From Streptomyces scabiei 87.22 (lineage in GTDB: Bacteria > Actinomycetota > Actinomycetes > Streptomycetales > Streptomycetaceae), in NCBI RefSeq assembly GCF_000091305.1, contig NC_013929.1:496001-560000 (forward strand): a stretch of DNA of 64,000 bases, given 5' to 3'. Every line of letters starts with the position of its first letter. Within the stretch, counting starts at the first letter, position 1. The notes under the pieces were generated by a model, which had not been told where the DNA came from, did no database searches, and saw only the letters and a program-made list of their open reading frames with translations. The translations under genes were made by a program, and so were the position numbers. Below are positions 17,114 to 26,169 of this stretch, piece after piece.

Positions 17114-18361
17114 TTACTTGACGGCCGACTGGGCCTTGGCCAGTGCGTCCTTCGGCGACTCGGCGCCGCTGAGCGCGGACTGGACGGCCTTCCACAACTG
17201 CTCGGAGATCTTGGGGTACTTGGTGCCCAGGTCGTCGCTGGTACGCCCCTTGGCCGCCTTGACCGCCTCGACCCAGGGCTTCAGTGCGGCGTTGGCGGCC
17301 ACCTGCTTGTCCTGGACCTCGGCGGTGGGCGCGACGTAGGACAGGGTGGTGTCGGTGTCGTACAGGTTGTCGGTGCTGGTGAGGCAGGTGACGAGCTTCT
17401 GGGAGGTGGCGTAGCGGCCGGTGTCCTTCTGGACGGGGACGGTGACGAACTCGCCGCCGGTCGGGGCGGCCGCGTTGCCGCCCGTGGTGGCCGGGACGGG
17501 TATCACCCCGTAGTCGAACCCGGCCTTCTCGGCGTTCGCGAGCTGCCAGGTGCCGTTCTCGCTGAACGCGTAGTCGCCGGTGGCGAACTCCTGCCAGCTG
17601 GTGGTCTGGGTGTTGTTGAGGACCGAGTTGGGGGCGTAGCCCTTGTCGAGCCAGCCCTTCCACAGGGACAGCGCGGAGACGCTCTGCGGAGAGTCGAGCG
17701 CGGTGAGCTGTGCGCCGGCTCCCCAGAACCACGGCAGGAACTGGAAGCTGCCCTCCTCCGTGCCGATCGCGGAGAAGGTGATCCCCTTCTTGCCGGCCTT
17801 CTTGACCTTCGCCAGCGCCGCCGTCAGCGACTTCCAGTCCTTGACCGAGGCGATGTCCACACCGGCCTTCTTCAGCACCTCCTTGTTGTAGTAGAGGGCG
17901 AGGGTGTTGGCGCCGATCGGGGTGCCGTAGGTCTTGCCGCCGGACTGGCCGGCCGCGAGCAGGTTGGGATCCGCCTTGGAGGTGTCCAGCTTGTTGTCCT
18001 CGGTCGTGGTGAGCACGCCCGCCTCGGCCAGGGTCGACACGACCGGGTTGTCGACGATGAGGACGTCCGGGGAGTTGCCCTGCTGGGCCGCCAGCAGCGT
18101 CTTGTTGGCCAGGTCGCTGGTGTCGAAGCCGGTGCGCTTGATCTTCACGCCCGCGTCGGTGCCGCACTTGTCCAGCAGCTTCGTCCAGGCCGAACCCTTG
18201 GCGAACTGCGGGTACGGGTCCCAGACGGTGTAGGTGCCGCTGTCCGCGTCCTTGGCGCCGGTGCTGCCCGAGCCGGAGGAGCAGGCGGTGGCGCCGACGG
18301 TCACGGCCAGGGCCGTGAGGGCAGCGGCGGTCAGACGGCGCTGTCTGGGGGTGCTGTGCAT
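17114..18361 (-). CDS. Sugar-binding lipoprotein of an ABC importer
   Basis: A 415-aa extracellular solute-binding protein of the cluster 1 (MalE-like) type. The lipoprotein signal ends at C27 (VGATACSSG), so it is membrane-anchored outside the cell. The two-lobed binding fold is suggested by SGTYTVWDPYPQFAKGSAW near the N terminus, GKTYGTPIGANTLALYYNKEVLKKAG in the middle and the C-terminal AVQSALSGAESPKDALAKAQ helix. Start ATG 18361 has AAGGA about 8 bases upstream. It opens the transport and hydrolase operon, downstream of the LacI gene. A mixed GGCAC/GTGCC dyad at 18381-18394 lies just upstream and could be part of its promoter. Confidence 0.92.
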   Translation of the reverse strand: MHSTPRQRRLTAAALTALAVTVGATACSSGSGSTGAKDADSGTYTVWDPYPQFAKGSAWTKLLDKCGTDAGVKIKRTGFDTSDLANKTLLAAQQGNSPDVLIVDNPVVSTLAEAGVLTTTEDNKLDTSKADPNLLAAGQSGGKTYGTPIGANTLALYYNKEVLKKAGVDIASVKDWKSLTAALAKVKKAGKKGITFSAIGTEEGSFQFLPWFWGAGAQLTALDSPQSVSALSLWKGWLDKGYAPNSVLNNTQTTSWQEFATGDYAFSENGTWQLANAEKAGFDYGVIPVPATTGGNAAAPTGGEFVTVPVQKDTGRYATSQKLVTCLTSTDNLYDTDTTLSYVAPTAEVQDKQVAANAALKPWVEAVKAAKGRTSDDLGTKYPKISEQLWKAVQSALSGAESPKDALAKAQSAVK

Positions 18362-18610
18362 GTCGGAATCCTTAGTTTTTGGCACGGTTGTGCCGTGAGA
18401 GGGAGGGTGACGGGGGGAGAGCCGGACACTCCGAGGGCGTCGGTGAGGGATCGGGTGGCCGGTGCGCCGGGACGCGGAGGCTCCGGCGATGGGGGTGTGG
18501 CCGGGTCGCCGCCGGGCGGAGGGGGCGGCGGGCCCGGGTGGGGTCGGGATCGGGAGGGTGGGGGCTCGAAGTGGAGTGCGGGGTCCCCGGGAACCGGTCC
18601 TCGGGCGGGG

Positions 18611-19627
18611 TCAGGAGGCGCCGAGGGCGGGGCCGGTGCTGGCGCGCAGGGAGATCGGTGGGACCAGGAGGTGGTGCCGGGCGGGGGCTCCGGGGCTGTC
18701 CAGCCGCTCGACGAGGAGGTCGACGGCGAGCCGGCCCATCTCGGCCGCCGGCACGTCCGCGGCGGTGAGCTGCGGTGTCACCGTCTCCGCCCAGCGGCCG
18801 GCGACGATCCCGGTGACGGAGAAGTCACGCGGCACATGGCGGCCCGCCTGGGCCAGCCCCCGGTAGAGCCCGCCCAGCGCCGCCTCGTTCAGGGTGACGA
18901 GACCGGTGGTCGCCGGGTCGTCGTGCAGGATCCGCTCCAGGCACGCCTGCCCCGAGGCCGCGTCGTCCCCGCAGGTGTAGGACCGCACGGTCAGTCCGCG
19001 TTCGGCGGCGGCCTTGGTGAAGCCGTCCAGCCCGCGGTGCGCGGACTCGTAGCCCGCCCGCAGCAGTTGTTCCGGCCGGTTGACGAAGGCGACCCTGCGA
19101 TGGCCGAGGTCCGCCAGATGGTGGACGCACGCCTCCGCCAGCGCGGTGTGGTCCAGGCCCACCCACCAGCTGCCCTCCGGCCGGGCCGTCCGGCCGATGG
19201 CGACGGAGGGGAAGTCCAGCTCGGCCAGGTGGTCGACCCGGTCGTCCGCCAGTCTGATCTCCATCAGGATCGCGCCGTCGACGCGTCGCTCCCCCAGCAG
19301 CCGCTGGAAGGAACGGTCACTGTCCACGCCGCTGGGCGACAGCAGCACGTCGTAGTCGTAGGCGGCGGCCGCCTCCACCACGCTGCCGATGAAGTCCAGT
19401 TGCATGCCCGTGTAGTGGTTCCCGGCCGGCGGGAAGACCAGCCCGATCGTGCTGGTCCGTCCGTTGGCCAGGGCCCGGGCGCTGGCGTTGGGGCGGTAGC
19501 CCAGTTCGTCGATGACCTGCTGGATCTTCCGGCGGGTGTCGTCGGACACGGGGCGTTTGCCGCTCAGGGCGTAGGACACGGTGCTCCGCGAGACACCGGC
19601 CCGCCGGGCGATCTCACCGATGTTCAC
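18611..19627 (-). CDS. LacI-family repressor of the glycosidase island
   Basis: A 338-aa LacI/GalR-type regulator. The helix-turn-helix and hinge occupy residues 1-60 (IGEIARRAGVSRSTVSYALSG, then RPNASARALANGR), followed by a periplasmic-binding-protein-like sugar sensor. I choose the GTG at 19627: it places the helix-turn-helix at the very N terminus as in the family and has AAGGAG six bases upstream. Longer in-frame starts would add 65 residues with no homology. Perfect CGAACCGGTTCG palindromes lie directly upstream of its start and before the divergent glycosidase gene, which fits autoregulation and control of the sugar genes. Confidence 0.92.
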   Translation of the reverse strand: MNIGEIARRAGVSRSTVSYALSGKRPVSDDTRRKIQQVIDELGYRPNASARALANGRTSTIGLVFPPAGNHYTGMQLDFIGSVVEAAAAYDYDVLLSPSGVDSDRSFQRLLGERRVDGAILMEIRLADDRVDHLAELDFPSVAIGRTARPEGSWWVGLDHTALAEACVHHLADLGHRRVAFVNRPEQLLRAGYESAHRGLDGFTKAAAERGLTVRSYTCGDDAASGQACLERILHDDPATTGLVTLNEAALGGLYRGLAQAGRHVPRDFSVTGIVAGRWAETVTPQLTAADVPAAEMGRLAVDLLVERLDSPGAPARHHLLVPPISLRASTGPALGAS

Positions 19628-19641
19628 GGAGAACTCCTTGC

Positions 19642-19655
19642 TCGAACCGGTTCGA
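19642..19655. promoter_or_regulatory. LacI-type operator O1
   Basis: Perfect 14-bp palindrome TCGAACCGGTTCGA. It lies 15-28 bp upstream of the repressor GTG start, a position where repressor binding would block its own transcription. The central CG step is typical of LacI/GalR operators. Confidence 0.8.
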
Positions 19656-19723
19656 CGCTCCCGCCGGGCGGTGCGTCCGAGCCGCGTACGTAGTCGGGTG
19701 AGGAGGATGCGACGTCCGGTCGT

Positions 19724-19735
19724 CGAACCGGTTCG
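19724..19735. promoter_or_regulatory. LacI-type operator O2
   Basis: Perfect 12-bp palindrome CGAACCGGTTCG, identical to the core of O1 and 81 bp away, so the two sites fall on nearly the same helix face for possible looping. Confidence 0.8.
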
Positions 19736-19888
19736 CGTGAAGTGAAGGTAGGAACAAGCCGGGCGGCTGTCAACACCTGAATCGGGATTTCCCGACACAG
19801 ACCAGCAATCCCCCCGACACACACGCCGTCACCGATCCGGCTGCGTCCGATGTATTGCTGTGGGAAATCCGCGGTGCTAGCTTCCCTG

Positions 19889-19900
19889 CGAACCGGTTCG
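19889..19900. promoter_or_regulatory. LacI-type operator O3
   Basis: Perfect palindrome CGAACCGGTTCG, same core as O1 and O2, 225 bp upstream of the divergent glycosidase start. It would put that gene under the same repressor. Confidence 0.8.
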
Positions 19901-20008
19901 ATGAAGTGATCCTTCCGGCCGACCCGGGCTCCGTGCCCGCAGCCCTTGCGGTGCGGGCGCCACCACGGCCGCCCGGGCCGACCGCCCCGGCTCCGGTGTG
20001 CGCGCGAT

Positions 20009-20020
20009 CGAACCGATTCC
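20009..20020. promoter_or_regulatory. Degenerate LacI-type operator O4
   Basis: CGAACCGATTCC matches the perfect core at 10 of 12 positions. It lies about 105 bp upstream of the glycosidase start and could be a weak auxiliary site. Confidence 0.5.
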
Positions 20021-20124
20021 GCGCCGCGCCTCCCCGAACCCGCCTCACCGGACACGGCCCACGACGGGCGGTCGAGGCGGGCGCGGCCGGGACCCCGTTA
20101 CTCAAAGGATTGAGGACGCACTCC

Positions 20125-23100
20125 ATGCCATCCGCTGACAGATCAGCCCGGCGCCGGGCCCCGGCCGCCGTCGCCCTGGCCCTCGGCGCGGGCGCGCTGG
20201 TCGCGCCGGCCGTGCCCGCCCAGGCGGCCGACACGCCCAGGCCCACGGCCCACTACACCTTCGACGAGGACGACCTCGCGTCCGGGAAGATCACGGACAG
20301 CTCCGGCAACGGACTCACGGCGAGCCTGGTCAACGCCGCCACCGCGAAGGCGGTCGAGGGCGCGGGCGGCGGCAGGGCGCTCTCCCTGCCCGGCGGGGCA
20401 CCCACCTCCGACGGGGCGTACGTCCGGCTGCCCCGCGCGGTGCTCGGCGACGCCACCGACCTGACGGTGTCCGCACGCGTGAAGTGGGGCGGCGACAAGT
20501 CGTCCTGGCAGCGGATCTTCGACCTGGGCACCGACACGACCAAATACCTCTTCACCACCCCGTCGAACAACGGCGGGCTGCTGCGCACCGCCGTGACGGC
20601 CGGCGGAGGCGGCGCGGAGGCCCAGGTCTCCGGATACGCGGCGCTGCCCGCCGACGCCTGGCGCACGGTCACCGTCACCCTCGACACCGCCGCCGGACGC
20701 GTCACCACCTACCTCGACGGCGTGGCGGTCTCCTCCGCCGCGACGAACGTCAAGGCCAGGGAACTGCTGGACGGTTCGGCGACCGCGGCGGGCTACATCG
20801 GCAAGTCCTTCTACCCGGATCCGCTGCTCAAGGGCGCGATCGACGACTTCACCGTGTGGCACGCGGCGCTCAGCCCCGAGCAGGTGGCCGGTACCGTCGC
20901 GGACGTGCCGACACTGCGTGAGCTGTCGAAGACGTCCTTCGAGGTCCGGACGACGACCGGGACCGCCCCCTCCCTCCCCGTCGCCGTCCGCGCCTCCTTC
21001 TCCGACGGCTACGACCGCGACACGCCCGTCACCTGGGACGCCGTACCGGCCGGGACGTACGAGCGGCCGGGCACGTTCACCGTGGCGGGCACCGCGGCCG
21101 GGCGTGCGGTCAGGGCGACGGTCACCGTGGTCCGCGAGGGGCAGCTCACCGTCGACCTGGGCTCGGACACCGGTGCCTTCCACGGCGGTGCCTCCGGCAC
21201 CCTCTACGGTGTCTACGGGCCGGACGTCCCCACCAACAACCTCATCGAGGGCATGGGGCTGCGCACGGTCTCCACCAAGGCGCAGGACGGCCCGCAGCAC
21301 CCGGGCGCCGACGCGCTGGAGGTGGTGAAACCGCTGGCGGACTCCACCGACGGCGACGTGTACATCTACATGACCGACATCCACCGCGGCTTCCCGTACG
21401 AATGGCCGGGCGACACCCCCGCCGAGAAGCTCAGGCTCTACGAGCAGAAGATGGCCAAGCAGGTCGACCAGGTGCTCCGGATGCCGAAGCAATACCAGGA
21501 CAACATCGTCTTCGTGCCGTTCAACGAGCCCGAGGGCAACATGTTCGGCACCGGCCAGTGGAGTTACGACAAGGTCAGCTGGCTCGACGACCCCGACGCC
21601 TACTTCGCCGCCTGGGACTCCGCGTACAAGCTGATCAAGGACAGGATGCCGGACGCCCGGATCGCCGGACCCAACACCAGCATCCTGTACGACCAGGTGA
21701 AGGGCTTCCTGGCCCACGCGCTGGCCGCCGGCACGCTCCCCGACGTCGTCACCTGGCACGAGCTGAGCCACCCGGAAGCCGTCCGCGACAGCGTGGCCAC
21801 ATACCGGGGCTGGGAGAAGGACCTGTTCAAGGGCACCTCGCGCGCGGGCACCCGACTGCCGATCAACATCAACGAATACGCCTTCAACTACCACACCTCG
21901 GTCCCGGGCCAGATGATCCAGTGGGTCTCCGCGATCGAGGAGTCCAAGGTGGACGCCGACATCGCGTACTGGAACATCGACGGCAACCTCTCCGACTCCG
22001 CCGTGCAGTCGAACCGGGGCAACGGCCAGTGGTGGCTGCTGAACGCGTACGCCTCGATGACCGGCCACACGGTGAAGGTGAACCCGCCGTCCCCCGGCGA
22101 GAACTACACCATGCAGGGTGTCGGCACGCTCGACGAGAAGAAGAAGCAGGCCCGGCTGATCTTCGGCGGCTCCACCGGCAAGGGCCACATCACCTTCGCC
22201 GACGTACCCAGGAAGGTCTTCGGCAAGAGCGTGCACGCCTGGGTCCGCGAGATCGAGTGGAGCGGACAGGTCGGCGACAGCTCCGGCCCGAGGCTCCTCA
22301 CGGAGACGAACCTGGACGTCGGTGCCGACGGCACGGTCTCCGTCGACTTCGGTGACGGGACCCTGCCCCGGCTGAAGGAGTCCTCCGCGTACGAGATCGT
22401 CCTCAGCCCCGCCGGGAAGGCGCAGGCCACCCGGACCGCGCCCGTGCGCTGGCAGGACTCCTACGAAGCCGAGGACGCCGCCCACACCGGGTCCGGCTAC
22501 TCGAAGAACGGCCCCGAGGGCTCACCGCGCGACGTGTCGAAGTTCTACACCTCCGGCGGCTACGACGTCGGCGGTCTGCGCACCGGTTCGGACATGGCGC
22601 TCGACTTCACCGTGGACGTGCCCGAGGACGGCACCTACGACCTGAGCGTCTTCGCCAACTCCCTCAACACCTTCGACAAGGTCAAGGAGCAGGGCCCCAC
22701 CAATGTCTTCCTCCGGGTGGACGGCAAGGCGGACAGCGAGCGGGAGCTGCATCTGCCGCTCGGGTACAAGTGGGTGGTGTGGGACCACACCGACACCACG
22801 GTGAAGCTCACCAAGGGCAGGCACACGCTGACGCTGGCCGCGAAGAGCCTCGACGGCAGGAGCGCCACCAAGGGCGACGCCATCGTCGACCGGCTGACCC
22901 TGTCCCTGCCCGACGCCTCCGCCCGTACGCAGGTGTACGAGGGTGAACTGGCCTGGCTCGGCGGCCGGGCGCGCACCGCCTACGACCCGCCCCGGCGCGC
23001 GGCCACCGGATCGGGCGCCGCCCGGCTCCCCAAGGACGGGACCGCCACGTTCTGGGTCTACTCCCCCGCCGACCGCGAGGCCACCCTCCGGGTCGACACC

Positions 23101-23778
23101 CTGAAGGGTTCCGGCGCCCGCGTCTCCGTCAACGGCCAGGACGTGCTGCGCCTGGACGAGGGCGGGAACAGCGTCGTGGTCTCCCTCTCCGGTGGCGTCA
23201 ACAAGGTGACGGTGACCGGGACTTCGCACACCACGATGGTCGACCGTCTCTCGGTCACCCCCACGCAGGGCACGCTGCCGGCCCGCACCTACGAGGGGAA
23301 GAGCGCCGAACTGGCCGGCTCGGCCGCCCTCGCCCCGCTCTCCCTGGCCACCGACGGCACCGCGATCACGGGGATCGGCGGGGCCCCGGGCAACGGCAAC
23401 ACGGCCACGTTCACCGTCACCGCGGACGAGGCGGGCACACACGCGCTGCGCATCCGCTACTCCAACCCCGAGCAGTCCCCCGCCACCCACTACAACCCGG
23501 ACCCGCTCGCGCGCCACGCCGACATCGCCGTCAACGGCGGCGAGTCGAAGCGGGTCACCTTCCCGCACACCTTCCACCAGAACAACTTCTGGGAGCTGAC
23601 CGTCCCCGTCCAGCTGAAGAAGGGACAGAACACGATCACCTTCCGTTCCGAGGAACTCCCGAACTTCGACGGCACCACCTACGCCTCGGACACCTTCCCC
23701 GGCGTACTGCTCCGCTCCCGCTACGCACCGCTGATCGACCGGATCACCGTCGCGCCGTACGCGAAGGCGGTGCGCTGA
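20125..23778 (+). CDS. Secreted GH39-like glycoside hydrolase with LamG and carbohydrate-binding modules
   Basis: A 1217-aa exported enzyme, paralogous to the product of 10171-13368. Signal peptide 1-35 (VPAQAADT). A LamG/concanavalin-like domain (about 38-255, HYTFDEDD ... IDDFTVWHAALSPEQV) and an Ig-like domain (about 262-336) precede the catalytic barrel (about 340-690). E468 in FNEPEG and E584 in ININEYAF correspond to E165 and E271 of the paralogue. Three beta-sandwich modules follow from about 779, 937 and 1055. There is no ricin domain. Start ATG 20125; a longer in-frame start at 19855 would translate the operator region. Two LacI-type operators lie upstream, and a strong terminator follows. 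Confidence 0.82.
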   Translation: MPSADRSARRRAPAAVALALGAGALVAPAVPAQAADTPRPTAHYTFDEDDLASGKITDSSGNGLTASLVNAATAKAVEGAGGGRALSLPGGAPTSDGAYVRLPRAVLGDATDLTVSARVKWGGDKSSWQRIFDLGTDTTKYLFTTPSNNGGLLRTAVTAGGGGAEAQVSGYAALPADAWRTVTVTLDTAAGRVTTYLDGVAVSSAATNVKARELLDGSATAAGYIGKSFYPDPLLKGAIDDFTVWHAALSPEQVAGTVADVPTLRELSKTSFEVRTTTGTAPSLPVAVRASFSDGYDRDTPVTWDAVPAGTYERPGTFTVAGTAAGRAVRATVTVVREGQLTVDLGSDTGAFHGGASGTLYGVYGPDVPTNNLIEGMGLRTVSTKAQDGPQHPGADALEVVKPLADSTDGDVYIYMTDIHRGFPYEWPGDTPAEKLRLYEQKMAKQVDQVLRMPKQYQDNIVFVPFNEPEGNMFGTGQWSYDKVSWLDDPDAYFAAWDSAYKLIKDRMPDARIAGPNTSILYDQVKGFLAHALAAGTLPDVVTWHELSHPEAVRDSVATYRGWEKDLFKGTSRAGTRLPININEYAFNYHTSVPGQMIQWVSAIEESKVDADIAYWNIDGNLSDSAVQSNRGNGQWWLLNAYASMTGHTVKVNPPSPGENYTMQGVGTLDEKKKQARLIFGGSTGKGHITFADVPRKVFGKSVHAWVREIEWSGQVGDSSGPRLLTETNLDVGADGTVSVDFGDGTLPRLKESSAYEIVLSPAGKAQATRTAPVRWQDSYEAEDAAHTGSGYSKNGPEGSPRDVSKFYTSGGYDVGGLRTGSDMALDFTVDVPEDGTYDLSVFANSLNTFDKVKEQGPTNVFLRVDGKADSERELHLPLGYKWVVWDHTDTTVKLTKGRHTLTLAAKSLDGRSATKGDAIVDRLTLSLPDASARTQVYEGELAWLGGRARTAYDPPRRAATGSGAARLPKDGTATFWVYSPADREATLRVDTLKGSGARVSVNGQDVLRLDEGGNSVVVSLSGGVNKVTVTGTSHTTMVDRLSVTPTQGTLPARTYEGKSAELAGSAALAPLSLATDGTAITGIGGAPGNGNTATFTVTADEAGTHALRIRYSNPEQSPATHYNPDPLARHADIAVNGGESKRVTFPHTFHQNNFWELTVPVQLKKGQNTITFRSEELPNFDGTTYASDTFPGVLLRSRYAPLIDRITVAPYAKAVR

Positions 23779-23806
23779 CGTGAGGTGAGGGGCATGTAGC
23801 GCGACT

Positions 23807-23837
23807 GTCCGGGTCCGTCGGCCTGACGGACCCGGAC
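23807..23837 (+). terminator. Hairpin terminator after the plus-strand glycosidase
   Basis: Perfect 13-bp stem (GTCCGGGTCCGTC at 23807-23819, complement at 23825-23837) with a 5-base loop, starting 29 bp after the stop codon. Confidence 0.85.
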
Positions 23838-23888
23838 GTTCGCGGTGGAGCCGGTACAGTGGCGGCCGGCGAAAGAAGAGATCCTCCG

Positions 23889-24476
23889 ATGGACTCCCGC
23901 ACCGCGCGCATCCGCTCCAAACTGGCGAAGATCCCGTATCAGGCGCGACGCAGCCACTCCGCGGGCGCCGAGCGTCACGAGTTCCGCCCGGGTCCGCGCG
24001 TCGGTGCCGCCCGGGTCGACACCTTCGAGGCCGAGCACCACATCGTGCTGCCGTGGGCCTACCGGACGTTCCTCGTCGAACTCGGCGTCGGTGCCGGGCC
24101 CTTCTACGGTCTGCTTCCGCTGGAGGAGTGCCGGCTGTTCACCATGGACCGGCAGCCGCCGGACGGTAGTCCCCGGGGTTTTCACCACGCGCTCCACCCG
24201 GACGCGGCGCGAGGAGACCTGTTCCTGCACATCATCGAGATGGGCTGCACCGATCTGTGCCTCATCGGCGTGACCGGCCCGCTCACCGGCCGTGTGCTCA
24301 CCGGCAACGCGGACGGCTTCCGGCCGCCCAACGTCTCCTCCGCCCCGGACTTCCTCTCCTGGTACGAACGCTGGCTGGACCATATGCGCGAGGGCAAGGA
24401 CAACCGGGCGCTCGGACTCACCTCCCCGGCGACCGTCGCCACCGCCCCCTGGGGCCCACGCGCCAGGGGACGGTAG
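23889..24476 (+). CDS. SMI1/KNR4-type protein
   Basis: A 195-aa soluble protein with the look of the SMI1/KNR4 superfamily: a basic N-terminal helix, then FEAEHHIVLPWAYRTFLVELGVGAGPFYGLLPLEE, the core pattern in which a helix with a conserved Pro leads to a GNG/GAG turn, and later DLFLHIIEMGCTDLCLIGVTGPLTGRV and a C-terminal SAPDFLSWYERWLDHM helix. In bacteria this fold is common among immunity proteins of polymorphic toxins but also in proteins with no toxin partner; no toxin gene is adjacent. Start ATG 23889. It converges on the alpha/beta hydrolase genes. Confidence 0.75.
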   Translation: MDSRTARIRSKLAKIPYQARRSHSAGAERHEFRPGPRVGAARVDTFEAEHHIVLPWAYRTFLVELGVGAGPFYGLLPLEECRLFTMDRQPPDGSPRGFHHALHPDAARGDLFLHIIEMGCTDLCLIGVTGPLTGRVLTGNADGFRPPNVSSAPDFLSWYERWLDHMREGKDNRALGLTSPATVATAPWGPRARGR

Positions 24477-24509
24477 CGGCTGGTCGCCACGGGCGGCGGA
24501 GCGGTGATC

Positions 24510-25307
24510 TCAGCGTGCGTGGGACAGCGCCCACGACAGGGCGTGGTCCGCGATCTCCTCCCAGCCGGGTGAGGCCGGCATGAGGTGGGGCTGTCCCGGA
24601 TACACCTCGATCTCGGTGACGGTCTTCGACTTGTAGTGCTTGACGTTGGACTGCTGGATCCTGGGCGGCATCAGGTGGTCCAGCTCGCCGGAGAGGAACA
24701 GCAGCGGTGCGCGGTCGTCGTTGTGATAGTTCACCCAGATGTCCTGGTGGCCGGGCTGGAGGTTGGCCAGCACGCTGTTCCACAGGATGCGGCCCGAGGC
24801 GGGGACCGCGTACCGCTCGTAGAGCGCCCGGGACTCCTCCTCGGAGAAGGTGTTGGTGAAGGCGTAGTGCCACTGCTCATGGGTGAGGCCGACCGCCTTG
24901 TGGTGGTTGGCGGGGTTCTTGAGCACGGGGAAGGTCGCCTTCAGCTGGCTGAGGGGAGCCACCCGTACGCCCTCGGTGGGTGCGGAGTTGAGGGCCACTC
25001 CGGCCGCGCCGAAGCCGTGGTCGAGGAGGACCTGGGTGAACGCCCCGCCCGCCGAGTGGCCGATCAGGACGGGGGGCTTGTCGAGGCCGCGGATCACGTT
25101 CGCCAGGCTCTCGACGATCCGGGGAGCGGTGATCGCCTCGATCGGGGACGGGTCGGCGTTCAGGGACTCGACCTCCGCCTCGAAACCGGGGTAGGCGGGC
25201 GCGAGCACCCGGTATCCCTGCTTCTCGTACCGGTCGATCCAGTGCTCCCAGCTGCGGGGCGTGACCCAGAAGCCGTGGATGAGGACGATGGTGTCCGGTG
25301 CGTTCAT
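24510..25307 (-). CDS. Alpha/beta hydrolase, cytoplasmic
   Basis: A 265-aa alpha/beta-hydrolase. The oxyanion segment is IVLIHGFWVTPRSW, the nucleophile elbow is GHSAGG with S85, the acid lies in LLFLSGELDHLMPP and the base His in YPGQPHLM. There is no signal peptide. It is the last of three hydrolase genes in a row on the minus strand, 19 bp behind the second, so they are likely co-transcribed. Substrate unknown; esterases and haloperoxidase-like enzymes share this pattern. Confidence 0.88.
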   Translation of the reverse strand: MNAPDTIVLIHGFWVTPRSWEHWIDRYEKQGYRVLAPAYPGFEAEVESLNADPSPIEAITAPRIVESLANVIRGLDKPPVLIGHSAGGAFTQVLLDHGFGAAGVALNSAPTEGVRVAPLSQLKATFPVLKNPANHHKAVGLTHEQWHYAFTNTFSEEESRALYERYAVPASGRILWNSVLANLQPGHQDIWVNYHNDDRAPLLFLSGELDHLMPPRIQQSNVKHYKSKTVTEIEVYPGQPHLMPASPGWEEIADHALSWALSHAR

Positions 25308-25326
25308 CGGTGTTCCTTCCCGTGCG

Positions 25327-26151
25327 TCAGCGGGTGGCCCGGTAGGCGGTCGTGATCTGGCGGACGACGACGTCCGGGTGAGACATCATCACGACGTGCG
25401 AGGCCCCCTTGACCTCGACGGCCGAGCTGCGGGCGCGCTTGGCCATGAAGCGCTGGGCCGCGGCCGGGATGACCTTGTCGGCGGTGGGGATCACGTACCA
25501 GGACGGCAGGGATTTCCACGCCGGTACGCCGCTGGCGGACGCCAGGCCGCCCACGCTTCCCGGGCGCTGGGTGGCCGCCATGAGCCGGGTCACGGACACC
25601 GGCAGGTCGGCGGCGAACACACGGTGGAACTTCGCCGGGTCGATGTAGCCGTCGGTGCCGGTGGTGCCGTCGGGCAGCGGGAACGGCCGGGTCACCAGCG
25701 CGTCGGGCAGTTCGCTGCCCGGGAACATGCCGGCCAGCTGCAGGGCGCTCTCGCCCTCGTCGGGCGCGAAGGCCCCGACGTACACCAGGGCCTTGACGTG
25801 CGCGTGGCCGCGCCCGGCGTTGGTGACGACCTCGCCGCCGTAGGAGTGTCCGACCAGGATGACCGGGCCGGAGATGCTGCCGACGACGCTGGAGACGTAG
25901 GCCGAGTCGTCCGCGAGGTCGCGCAGCGGGTTCGCGGGGGCGATGACCGGGAAGCCGGCCTTCAGCAGCCGGGCGATGACGTCGTTCCAGCCGGAGGAGT
26001 CGGCGAACACGCCGTGCACCAGCACGACGGTCGGTTTGCTGCCGCTGCCCGAGGGGGCGGCGGCCGCGGCGGGGGCGGCGGTGAGGGTGACCGCCCCCGC
26101 GGCGAGCAGGCCGCCGAGGACGCGACGGCGGGGCTGACCTTCGGATGTCAA
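25327..26151 (-). CDS. Alpha/beta hydrolase with Tat-like signal
   Basis: A 274-aa alpha/beta-hydrolase preceded by a probable twin-arginine signal (RRRVLGGLLAAGAVTLTAAPAAAAA, about 8-32), so it should be exported. The domain starts VVLVHGVFADSSGWNDVI, with nucleophile S103 in GHSYGG and late loops YVIPTADKVIP (acid) and VKGASHVVMMSHPD (His). It is the middle gene of three hydrolases, 18 bp behind the third and 19 bp ahead of the first. Confidence 0.88.
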   Translation of the reverse strand: MTSEGQPRRRVLGGLLAAGAVTLTAAPAAAAAPSGSGSKPTVVLVHGVFADSSGWNDVIARLLKAGFPVIAPANPLRDLADDSAYVSSVVGSISGPVILVGHSYGGEVVTNAGRGHAHVKALVYVGAFAPDEGESALQLAGMFPGSELPDALVTRPFPLPDGTTGTDGYIDPAKFHRVFAADLPVSVTRLMAATQRPGSVGGLASASGVPAWKSLPSWYVIPTADKVIPAAAQRFMAKRARSSAVEVKGASHVVMMSHPDVVVRQITTAYRATR

Positions 26152-26169
26152 CTGAGGGGTCCTTCCGGA

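Larger units (their letters stand above)
19628..20124. promoter_or_regulatory. Divergent control region between lacI-type gene and glycosidase gene
   Basis: 497 bp with no gene. It carries four LacI-type operator sites, listed separately, two on the repressor side and two on the glycosidase side. The stretch 19740-19870 is less GC-rich than its surroundings and probably holds the promoters. No other structure was found. Confidence 0.75.

Noticed and set aside
18381..18394. GGCAC/GTGCC dyad before the binding-protein gene as a LacI operator
   Set aside because: It does not match CGAACCGGTTCG and its stem is only 5 bp; kept only as a remark.
18590..18600. GAACCGGTCC half-match to the LacI operator
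   Set aside because: Half site only, lying at the 3' end of the LacI gene, with no promoter expected there.
16142..19693. Long plus-strand open frame of about 1183 codons
   Set aside because: Lies opposite the permease, binding-protein and LacI genes, all of which have strong motifs on the minus strand.
23889..24476. SMI1/KNR4 protein as part of a toxin-immunity system
   Set aside because: No toxin, secretion or RHS-type gene is next to it; left as a family assignment only.
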